The notes beneath the pieces were generated by a model. The model was not told the DNA's origin and did no database searches. It saw nothing but the letters and a program-made list of their open reading frames with translations. A stretch of DNA of 64,000 bases from contig NC_088309.1 in the NCBI RefSeq assembly GCF_910592395.1, forward strand, positions 8,498,501 through 8,562,500. The letters are read 5' to 3'. Positions 35,801-47,800 of this stretch are shown here, piece by piece. The first letter of the stretch is position 1; every line of letters begins with the position of its first letter. The DNA is from Lineus longissimus. Lineage: Eukaryota > Nemertea > Pilidiophora > Heteronemertea > Lineidae. A program made the translations under genes and the position numbers.

Positions 35801-38800
35801 TACTCCGTCGTATTTGCATTTCGCATTTCAAGGTAAGAACAGTTTCTTGATGTGCGTGGAAATTAAAACCTTTTGACAGGATATAGCACGACGTTTTCAT
35901 AGTATATATCGGAAGAGCACTATCGGATCTTCCTAATTCCAAATTTATCTCCTAACGACTGTAGGAGTAGATGGCGGTACCTACCCAGAAGAGGTGTCAT
36001 TTACTGCAGAAGTTTCGATTATTTCGTCAATGTCAAGGTCAGAGTCAGTTTCAAACTCCATCTCAAATGCTCCATTTGTCTTCCCTTTTTCTTTGTCACC
36101 GGCACCAACGACCGATTGCGCAGGGCTGGGTTTCTTGATGGTTATGGCAACTGGTGATGTTATCAGGTCATCTAGGTATACAGCCTTGGACACATTACTA
36201 GCTATAGAGTGGCGTGACATTGCGCTGACAGATCCACCACTGCAGAACAGAATCGTCATGGGATTACCATAGTATTTCGGTATTCTAATTTTGATGGACT
36301 TATTAAAAACATGCAAATTAAAACTTCTTGTATTACTTGAAGGGTCTGTCTTATCGAGGAGTACGTTGATAGAATTAGCAATGGATTTCACTGTCATTTA
36401 TGATGTTAATAGCTAATTTATGAAGAAATTTGGCAGATTTTCAAGATTTTCCGTACGAATAGTTTATTTTTACGAGTCTAAGTAATTGATCCTGTCGGAT
36501 GGACCACTATATCGAAACCCTCTTCAATTTGGCTGAAATACTTCAAGGTTCAATTTATTTATTTTCTTTATATATCCCAGACAAAGGAGGCACAAGCTGT
36601 TTTGATTTAAAATATACAGCCATTATGCAAACACCTGACCAGTGAATGATCAACTTAACCGAGGATTGAGGATTACCTTCGTCTAGAATAAATAGTAGAA
36701 GCCCAAGATGGTCTCGGACAGAGGAGGCTATAAAGGAAAAACTACAGAAGTTGAAGAAGAGTTCTTGTCAGTTAAGAGATACTAGCTTAGGAGTTTTGGA
36801 GGAAGAGGAAGAGAAATTACCAGTATATGAAAATACTGTTCTACCATGATAAGGAAGAGATCAGGTAAAACGGCAGTAATCTAAATGACTGATGGCAGTC
36901 CAAATCAAAATGAGTCTTTTTAAGAAATGGGAAGATCTGGAGACACCTAGGTCTGGAAGATAGGAACTTCAATGATTCTGCCTCTATCGAGCGGAGAGGG
37001 CGGGGATCAGGAATTGTTAAAATGGGGATCTTAACAGTGGGATTAGGGTTAAACGAAATCGAATACATACTGGGTGCGATAAGGGTAAATTGCAGGCAGG
37101 GTTATCCCTAACTCCGCATGCCTGGATTCAGGTCTGTAATGAGACACCATTTATCCGTATACGCAAGTGATCGTGTATATAGTCATAGCCCAAATCGTCA
37201 GTAACCAGTAGGAGTTTATGTTGATAGCCCAACAATTTACAAAACTATAGCAAAGATTCATTTCATGCAGCAAAACAGATAAATGAAGTTGCAATCCTTT
37301 GGAATTATGTATTCATTCCTGGTCGTGCAAGAATAAGCCGAATTCTGACCCGTAGCTGATCACCACAGACAATGCAGTGTTTTGCAATTATCAATAGTAT
37401 ACGTTTGAATTTTTGCCCAAGTTGACAACCCAGTCTGGTCGGGAGGCTCACACCTGCATCCGTAAAAAACAAACTTAAAGAAATCCAACCATATCTTGCT
37501 CCCCGGATCCAAAACGTTGAGGACAAAAGGAATGGGCTACAGTGCTAAATAGGGTGCTGTATTACATGTAGCATTGTTTCTACATCCTTAGTCTTCATTA
37601 TCATTTATATTAGAAATGAGGTGTTCCAGAGAATTGCAACTTCAAAGAACAATCATTTTCGACGGTCAACAAGATATCAAATGGCTATTCCCTTGCTATT
37701 CCTTTGCTATTCACTCACGCTCACTAATGTGATTGTTTGGTACCCTTGTTCGTAAAGAAAGCAAGAGGTGCAGTGTGCGCCTGATGATATCTTATTGAGA
37801 AAAATAAGGGAATGGCCTGACATAACATACGACGGAAACGACATCAACCATCGAGATGGTAAAGAAACCACAAAGCACCTCCGCACAGACTTGCTGATTG
37901 ACACACGCCTGGAACCTGGAAGTGAACCCCGTTTGTCACGGTTGTAGTAGAGGGAGCTGTCTGAAATTGACACTCTTCTCTCGCCCGTAAACTCCTGTTC
38001 AGTGTCGTGGGGCTTTACATGGAACTGTTGAGCAGAAAGCCACTGCTGCGTGTGGCCGGCCGGATTGCATAGATCCTGGTCTAAATTGATTCCACCCTGG
38101 GTTATCCTATTCGAAGCTGTTGGCTGCATAGTCGAACATGTTTGAGCAGTAGTATTAGAGGATTTCGAATCACCACCAGATACACATGCCTGGGCAGCTT
38201 CAGCCTCGTCTTCTTCAGCTTCGTCTGTGGGCATCAGAGCGTCTGGGGGTCGGAGGTTCAGGAGTACTCTAGCTCCATTAACTGTGACCGAGTCCATACT
38301 CGCAGATACGGAAGGATCCGATTCCTCATCGCTGCACAAGTCAATCTTTATCTGTATCTTACTGCCATCTACCTTCTCTTTTTGCTCCACCGCTTGATAT
38401 TTCTTGCCACCATGCTTCTTCCTGTTCGACGGCAGAAGCCGCCTTAAACCAAACTGAGCCAACTTGTACCACGGGGTTTTCGGGGGCGGATGATATATCG
38501 GGGGAAGTTCATCAATACCAGTTAAAGATTCGCGGTTCGCGATACCTAAATCAGCGGTAGTGCTATACGCACTAAATTTCCTATCACTGTTGAAGGAGCT
38601 GCAAGACAACAGACTGAATTTCCTGTCAGAGAATGTACTGAAAACACTGAATTTCCGTGATGTCTCAGCGTATTTAGTCTCCCTAGGGAGCTCGACACTA
38701 GCACTGCGCGGTTTACTGAGTGGACGAAACATTCTGTTCCAGATATTGAGCCTACTGTCGGACCTACTCCGAGCAACCGGCTCGACTCTAAAGCCCTGTA

Positions 38801-41800
38801 GCAGTCTGTCTTCCCCGCACTTTGACTGGGTCCGAATTCGTTTCCTATCAGCCATCTCCTTCAACCTCCGCCTGCCGTATTCCTTGATGAGTACCTGTAA
38901 AATTGAACCTCCTACATACAGCATGGAATTAAATACTGCGGACAGGAGACTTCCATTTTATAAGTAATTTCGAATCATGGAATGCAGTGTGACGTATCTA
39001 AAAACTTTCTAAAAGAAAAGACGTTGTCATCACAGTGCTTTTGCCCCTTAACTCTGTTTACATACACTGGTTCAGGAGCTAAGACAAGCGACAGCGTTCA
39101 GTACACTGTCCTTCCTTGGAATGGATTACCAGTATGATACCACTGGACCTTACAACAGTCTTGCTGATTGTTCAGGTCGACTTCGCGAAATCTGTTTGCC
39201 ATCATTTCAAAAACTGTTAATTCAAGTGATTCTAAGAAACGTGTTGTAGAATTTCAATCAAGTCAATAAAAACAACAGATTTATGAATGTATCGTGGTAC
39301 TAAATGAGCCAATTGCAGACACAGCAGTTCCTTAGCAGTTGATATTAGATATATCGTCAAGATGAAATCAGCAGTATTCGTAGACAGTGGTTTAATAGTC
39401 AGAACACGCACTGATATATTAGCCAGGGATGTTGGATAAGAAACAATGCCACCAAACAGAAGTGATACATGACCAGTATACAGATGTTGACAAGATGTGT
39501 TATTGTTACACTTATAGTCATAGTGATGAGGATGGAAGTTTTTTTTATTAGAAGTCAATCAGTTCATACCCACGGTCTGTTGGCAGTAATAAGGTGTTTT
39601 GACTGAAATTTTGAAAGCATGTCTGCATGATTAGTGCATACATTTCAGGCAGTCCTTTATCACGACAGCACATATGAAAAGCTGGACACACAGAATACAT
39701 ATTTGCAATAAATACAAAGAAGAATTATATGAGAATACACATATGATATGGAGGCTACTACTAAGCATGCACATGTGTAAAGAAAAGGACATTCAGTGAA
39801 CATATATATTGGAACATTCGTTTATGACAACCAATAAAGAAAAAAATTCTAGTCACTGTGATTGATAAACCATTTTACAAGCTTTTGCGAAAAGGATTTA
39901 AAAGAGGTATTAGAATTGAATAGTACATGTACTCATGATTCAAAAGCATGCACTTGAATTGAACGTGCTGCTTTATGAGATTTAACGGATGCAACTGGTG
40001 TGGAGTCTTATTGAAACAAGGTGCAAGTCAATCCAAAATCTACTATCAAAATGCCAAACATGATTTCAACTATTGTGCTCGATTGCAGCCTTAATTTGCA
40101 TACCTTCTATCAATGGGGCATCCAAGTAGGTCAGTTACAGGAGAAGGGTGGGCTTCCTCACTGGTCATACCGTGAATCTTCTCCTTCTTATTTTCCCCCG
40201 ATATGCTGATTAGGCTATTGTTATTTTCGACCACGACAGGTGCAATCTGTCGAAGCCCCTGCAGTCGTTTGCGCCCATAGTCCGTGAGTAGTTCCTGGAG
40301 TTGGAAATAGAGAAGGGTGCCATGCGACATTTATACGTACACAGACTTCACTACATACATCTACGTGCACAGTTACGAGTCGATGGATCGAAAGAAGGTT
40401 ACTTGGAAACTAAGACAACTGTAATTGTCAATGTTGGTCAAGAACTGGGAACTAATCTTGGTTCATAAGCGGCGTATAAAGGTAGCAACAAAATACAGGT
40501 AGGATCATAAAAATACCATAAGCTTCTGCAGGAAGAGATGTACAACACTGCAGCTAAAGAAGGACACAAAGCGGACCTATATAACGATGAGGAAGATTGC
40601 TATAACATTGACCACAGTAAAGACGAAGATGAGGTCATCAAAAAATTACACGGGAGGAGATGCCCTGAAATGTATCTTAACCAGTCAGCAGCTTACGTTT
40701 AATGCCGTATAAAGTTGACTCTTTCAAGCCAATAAGTGATTGGATGAAAAAAATGTTCTTTTCATGGTTACCCCTGGATGGCCTACGGGAGAGAATGCTT
40801 GTCTGCATCGTTTCTTACCTCAGCCTCAGGGTGGTCCGTCAGTGCATTCAGCACATCTTCCCTGGACAGGGTAAACAGTTCCGAATACCCCACAGACCGA
40901 ACATCAGCAGTTCTTCTGTTTACACCACCGTCAAGGTTTAGGATACCGATCTCTCCAAAGAAATCTCCAGCACCCATCTGGGTCAGTACTTCACCCGTAT
41001 CACTGAAATTTGTATTTTTCAATCGAATTAAGGTCATCAATAATTGACTATGGCATCAAAGCGAACACTTTTTTTACAGCAGAACAAAGAATTCTTATGT
41101 TGTTGGCGCAGTCATGCAGTAATTGCTTTCAGAAATTAATGATTATGTTATCATGGAAAATTTGACTAGGAACTCTTTTTTTCAGGGAATAAGTTTGTAC
41201 ATATCCAGCTTACCAGACTCAATTCAAATTAATTTGCCTCTTGGTCACGAGATGGGAATATGAAAGACTCAAGAATACTCCAAACTGACTGCCGGGACAA
41301 TAAAATTATTCTATCTTGATTCACCTGATTACTTCTAGTATCCCATCAGCAATGATAAACATCTCCCTTGCCACCTCCCCCTTCCGACAGACAAGGTCTC
41401 CTGGCGTGAAGATATAAGCTCGCATCTTTAGTACCAGGTCATGCAGGAATTCTGGTTGGCATTCTTGAAAGATTGTTACCTAGAAACAGATTAAAAATAA
41501 TAGCAGTTAACAAATTCTCGATGACGATACTACAACATGCTGCTCACCCAACAGACAATGGGTGATATGAATAAAGACTAGCAAATGCTTTTACTCCGGT
41601 TTTGTACAGGAAGGCCTAGTGTAAATGTACATGGAGTTTTAGATAAAAGCATTTGCTAGTCTTTATTCATATCACCCAATGCCTCATTGATCATTATCGA
41701 CAGAAAAGCAAATATACTTACCTTTTTTAAAGTTGATAAATTGACATGCAATGCTAGTTCGGTTTTGAGCTTATCAGGAAGTAGTCCGAGCGAATTGATA

Positions 41801-44800
41801 TCGCCACCACCACCATTTACGCGGCCTCTGGAAGAGAATTTGACATGGATCAAAAGCTACTTTATATGAGTGGCGATAAAGTGGCGATAAAGATTTGAAA
41901 ACCATCTTCTACTACCAGTGGTTTTACATACAGTGTAGTCAATAATTATTGGGACACTTTGAAAAACGTGAGAAAAAATGAGATAACAACGTTGATATTC
42001 AAACAGAACTTTATTCAACAAGTTAAAACATTAGAGTAACAACTCTTCTTTCAACACAACAAGAAAAATTGTGATTTTCCATTTTTTGTTTTTTTTGCAA
42101 TATTATGTAATAAGACAACCTCAAACAATTATTGGGACACCAGACATCAGACAGTCCTCTTCACCAAATTCAGTATTTTGTTGGTCCTCCATGGGTGGCA
42201 ATCACAGCTTCCAGTCTCCGAGGCATACTTAGCACAAGTTTTTCACAGATGACGGGTCCATGTTGGTCCAAGTGCGCTGGAGCATGTCCTTTAACTCCTG
42301 CCTGTTCGTAGGCAGTTTTGAAGGGCGTTGTCGTTCCATTTCATCCCAGAGGTGCTAGATAGGGTTTAGATCAGGGCTCTGTGGAGGCCACCCAAGCACA
42401 CTGACCTTCTTCCGGGCAAGGAAGGCTGTCACACGCTTGGCAGTGTGCTTGGGGTCGTTGTCGTGTTGGAAGGTATACCGACGATCAAGCAACTTCCTGG
42501 CAGAAGGGAGCATTTGGGTTGACAGAATGTGTAGGTCTTGGTCATTCAGCCTGTTCTTGATCGTTTGAGTACAGACTTCAATGCCAGTAGCATCTTTGAC
42601 TTCTTTTGCGATATCCTGGGCCGACATTCTCCGGTTTTTCATTACAAGCTCCTTGATAAACCTATCAGTCCTTGGTTTCGTCTTCTTCTTGCGTCCTCTT
42701 CCCTAAATATTGGCTATTTCTCCCCCTCTCTCAAACTTCTTAATGATGTTATGGACTGTAGACCGCTTCAGATCAAGCCGGTCGGATATTTTCCGCACAG
42801 AAATCCCTTCCAGGTGGAAGTTCACAACTCTTTCCCTCAATGGAAGGGGTATTTGAGCAGTTTTACCCATATCTTACAGACCTGTCGATGTCTCTATTAG
42901 GAATGAGCTCAAGAAGTGCACATAAGCTATTACATAATAGGTGCGGGCACTAATCTGCACATAGGCGATCCTATTATGAAGGATTACACCATTCATATTA
43001 ATAAAGTCACTCAACTGTGTCAATAACCTGAGAAAGCTGACTCAGAAAAGCAGTATGCATAGGTGTCCCAATAATTGTTTGAGGGTGTCTTATTACATAA
43101 TATTGCAAAAAAAACAGAAAAAATGGAAAATCACAATTTTTCTTGTTGTGTTGAAAGAAGAGTTGTTACTCTAATGTTTTAACTTGTTGAATAAAGTTCT
43201 GTTTGAATATCAATGTTGTTATCTCAATTTTTCTCACGTTTTTCAAAATGTCCCAATAATTATTGGCTACACTGTAGATATAAGTACAATAGTAGGTAAG
43301 TGACATGAAATGAGTCATAACGTCTGAGGAGGAAGTTGATAAAAATGTCTAATCATGAAGACTGGTTTACTCTTTTCATCATCAAGGACAAGATCCCCGC
43401 CCCTTACGGCAAACTGCCCCCATTTCGCAAGCGTCTTATTTCCGCGGATTTCGCTACTGCAATCAACATTTAATGGTTGCATACAATTGTGGAAGCCACA
43501 AGGCAAAAAGCCAACTTTCAGCCCCGTGTTCAAGAAATTATGAAAAAGATGAACCATCCGGTTAAGTATTAGTAAAAGACGACACACACAGCTTCGTTAG
43601 TGCTTTTGGATCTAATCCTAGGCAAGTGCCAAGCAAAACTTGTTACTATTGCTTAGATTATTACACAACAGTCATATAATTTGAGTTCGGACATCGATTC
43701 CTTCTGGTCAGTACTTGTAAACTCTGACCATTAATTCCTATAAGCACTGAAATACTTTCAGCATGGACGCTTCAAGTATGGATGTTAAGTGGAATTTGAA
43801 AGCGTTTTTGATAGAAGTGTCATGTGTTTTAGAGCTGATCGTTCTGATCCAGCGACATACAGCAGTCATAGTTTCATATCAAACATTGGGGCCTTTTCAG
43901 AAGCCAAACACAGACACTTGGGAATGATTTTGTGGAATGATAATCGATAGACTGAACAAAATGCTTAAATTGACAGCAGACCGAAAAACAACTGACCCGT
44001 TAGATCTGAAAATTCAAATAAACACTTTTACTTTTTTGTTATTGAAGTATATTGAGCAATGCCTTGTTAAAATTCTTAGAAAGGAGAAGTCACCTAAAAT
44101 TAACCAAATTAATGCATTCACAAAACGATACCTCCTCCTGGCAACGTATATTAATGAGTTGTTCGGCAACTAAAAATCGGAGACTGAGAGCCAAATGAGA
44201 GAGAACGATCGGTGTCATTGCTTACAAATTATTTCAACAGCACATTTGTTTTATTCCAAGCGGTGCAACTGCCTTTCCATTTCGGACATAAAACTTGTTT
44301 TCACCTACCTTGACCAGGCATAGTCATACCAGCGCTGAACTCGCCTCTGCATGTCCCCGGGAACATTGTGGTTACGCATGTAATTTTTAGCACCGTCTAA
44401 AAGTCTCTCGAATTCAAGGCGATTGGCATTTCTGTTGGTGATAACATTTCCGACTTGACCTGTACATGATTGTAAAATGAATGTGGGATCGTAACGAGCT
44501 GTAAACTAATTTTACTCAGGATCATCAGCCATGAAACACCTGAGTCCTCTCAAGGTTCGTAAAAAAACAGGTTTTCAGGGGCTTTATCAACAATTTCATG
44601 GATATTTGAATGGCAACTGAATCAACATGGAACCTTCTGAAGTCCTCAGCACAGGCAGGACATCCATCACCACTCCCAAGGGTAGTTCATTCATGGTTCT
44701 AACAACAAAACACAGATGGTGGCACAAACGGTGATTCCTCGGATGTTTCTTTGCACAACAGGATTATCATTTATGAAATCTGGATACCGGCTTTAATTCT

Positions 44801-47800
44801 TTTTGCCTTGATTTGTAGGTTCTTCCTTTAGCTTAGTATTGTCTTACGTCGCTCTCTAATCACTTACCGACTATAGTAGCAAAGAAGAAGACGCCGATCA
44901 GGTAACTGACGATGGTGAAGACATACCTGGAAAAAAACATGGCTTAAATGGTTAAGACGTACATCTCGCACAAACATGATGAAGAAATAAATTGTTCATT
45001 AAGTAGGGTCATAGCGGTACAACGCAACAGAAATTCAGCCATTACCTCTAAATTGTAGTAAGAAATTACTATGCCCCACATGGATGTAGAGCAATGGATG
45101 CACTTTTACAAGATGTATAAACAGGATAATTTGACGCCAATTCTGATGTCCGTCTTATATTCAGTTGATGACTTTTCTCAATGTCGTTGCAAGGCCCTTG
45201 CTGTCAGTAAATTCAAAGAGCGTGACCTATCTTTCGGTTTTATGATAGTTACTCTAAGTTTTACTTCGAAGTCATTTTAAGTCAACGATGCCATCACTAA
45301 TAACGCTTTCAACCAATGTTCGAATTTTACATGAGAGAAATAGGAATACCAGAATATGAAGACGCACGAAAAACTTTCTCGTTTTAAAAGTTTTAATCGC
45401 CTTTTGCTTCGATTTTATATGAAAATTGGATTAACACTCCTTACAATGCTGCTTTCCATTTAGGTGATATCAATTTTACCTTCTTTTGAACATGTAAAAC
45501 AAACCGCCTGGTGCAGAAAAAAATAGCAAAGCTCCTTGTACTTTGGCTACTATACTAAAAAGATTACAATTATTACGTGGGAGGTGTGCCAATTGGCTTT
45601 GTTAAAAAGGCCCTTGATACACTTTTAGTAATGTCAAATGTCTAAAAGACTGAAAACGTCAAAAAATATTGATAATTCGAAAAGTGTCTTTTAGATTGAG
45701 GCAATCAGGGAACAGTTGTATCTTCTACTACTTATTTGGATCCGTACACCAGGTAGATACCAATTTTTTTACAAGTTAATCAGATCTGTTCACTTTATAG
45801 ATGCCCATCTTAATTGCAACGTATCTTGTTAAATTGGTAAAAGCAATCACCGTCAAACATGTAAAGCGTGATTCGCATAATACTCATTCGGTGAAAACAT
45901 TGCAAAATACGCATACATCTGCCCCTATACGGTCTTTCCGACAAATGAAAAACAACTACATTTATGCTAGCATGAATACAAAAGGCAAGTCCCAGATACT
46001 GTAGTGTTTATCTGTACGAGACAACAGCTCGGCCATTTGACCTAATGTCTCAACCAAATTGCTGTGAATAAACGCATAGTAAAGTATCACGTTGCCCATT
46101 CTACTGATGGTACCAAATGGGGACTATATTTTCGGTAACAAAATACCTGTCCGATTTTTCGTGAAAGGTGTAATATAGGGGTGTATGGAGTGCATCACTT
46201 CCCTCTTAAATTCTTTCCATATTCGGATGAGTCTATTGACATTGTGGTCCATAGCTAGTATGTTCCTTCGATTGGGCACCGCGAGTACTCGTATCAATAT
46301 TTGAAATCATTTAAAACTTTTACAATTGGGATTTTAGCGGTTTGATGTTTGGCGAGCAGACCGTGCTGTTGCTCATGAAACACTGAGAAATGACACAGGC
46401 TCCGAACATAGCACAAAGCTAGTGAGACGAAGCCAACATCACTCATTAAGTTAAAGCTTTCGTGTAAACTGCTTAAGTGTGTAAGCGGTTTATTGAGAGA
46501 ACAGTGTGCGGTTTGTTTTATAGAAATCAACTTTGATGTTTCGTAATCATGCACGGCCGAAATACATGACAGGAACATTGCACTCAAAAAGACACAATGC
46601 ACATGCAAAAGCTGACATCTGTAGTCCAAAATCTTGCACATCATCAATATATTGATCGATAGGAGGTGCTCATTCGAAAGCCTGTATCATCCTGCAGTGT
46701 TCTAGAGCACGTGTTCCTAGAGGAGTTGCCTTTTGATTATTCAAAAACAACAGAAACTACTAAATCCTTCCCAAAGACAGTATCAGTCCGGTGATTCAGG
46801 TGACCGACTGTGCATTGTAAGTTTTTCCACTTGGCTCAGTTTTAGAGGATCGCAATGGAATTGGTCCATGTTAACTTTAGAAAAAGGGGCTTCAGGCCGC
46901 TACCTCAACCCTATTGTGGTAATGAGCACAGCCCAATTCGTTTTTTTATTTCAATAAAGCAGAACAAAGCGGAATAACTTTTAATTCGTAATCTCGTGTG
47001 ACTCACCTCACTATAAGTGATAATGAATGTTTGTGTACCAGAAGGATTTATCTTTTTCGAATTTGATACATAATTCATGGACTTTTTTAACAGAGCTGAG
47101 TGGTCCGGGGTACGTTACTTGAAATTCTTGATTAATAGTGCCTTAGATGTAGGTTTTTATTAGTGACGTCTCCGTATAATGCCTTTGGGAAGAAAAGTAA
47201 TGACATCCCGTGATACACGCTGAACGACAGGCACCTATTGGGAAGAGCACCATTGCAACATGCAATTAACACACACTTGAATTCTGAAGTGTTGATTGTT
47301 TCAAAGAAGCATTCCCAACTCCGAAGGCCGCACTGTTTCAGAAAGTTATGCGATGTTTAAATGATTAAGGTATGGCTATTAGAATGTTCATATCGAAAAC
47401 ATCATTCAGCAAATCAGCAAATCGTCATGAGGACCAGAACGCTTTTGATTATCTGAACAGCACACTGCAGACTTTTAAACTAAAACTTTTAAGTCGGGTG
47501 AATATTAACTAGGTGAGGGTATATCTCATGCAACAGAGCAATAGAGGGCACCACAAGTACCAGTTACATGAAATGGTTTTTCGACCTCCTTTTTCGGAGA
47601 AAGGACGGTAGATGATGGTAGTTTACCACCAGATGGAATGGGGATAAGTGCTATATAAAAGAAATGGACCAAAGATTATTGAACACTTCTACTGCTACTT
47701 TTAAGAGGCACAAGGCCACATAGAGCTTGTTTATATATAGAAACCCCTCAGTAACAGCCAATCTTGTCAGCTATAGCTCCACACTCCCATTATCCACCGC

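Noticed and set aside
35981-35983. TAG as the end of the CNGL protein
   Set aside because: It lies within a GTAGGT donor, and three phase-matched exons with good splice sites follow. A short isoform remains possible.
36668-36850. Plus-strand frame [20 protein letters not shown]...
   Set aside because: It has a charged, helical look, but only 59 codons, no start, no clear splice sites and no family match, and it lies in an intron of a minus-strand gene.
36948-37030. Minus-strand [20 protein letters not shown] between AG and GTGTCT, phase 0 to 2
   Set aside because: Its phase would fit as a third alternative exon, but the acceptor is poor and it lacks the YGRxRL motif, so chance is likelier.
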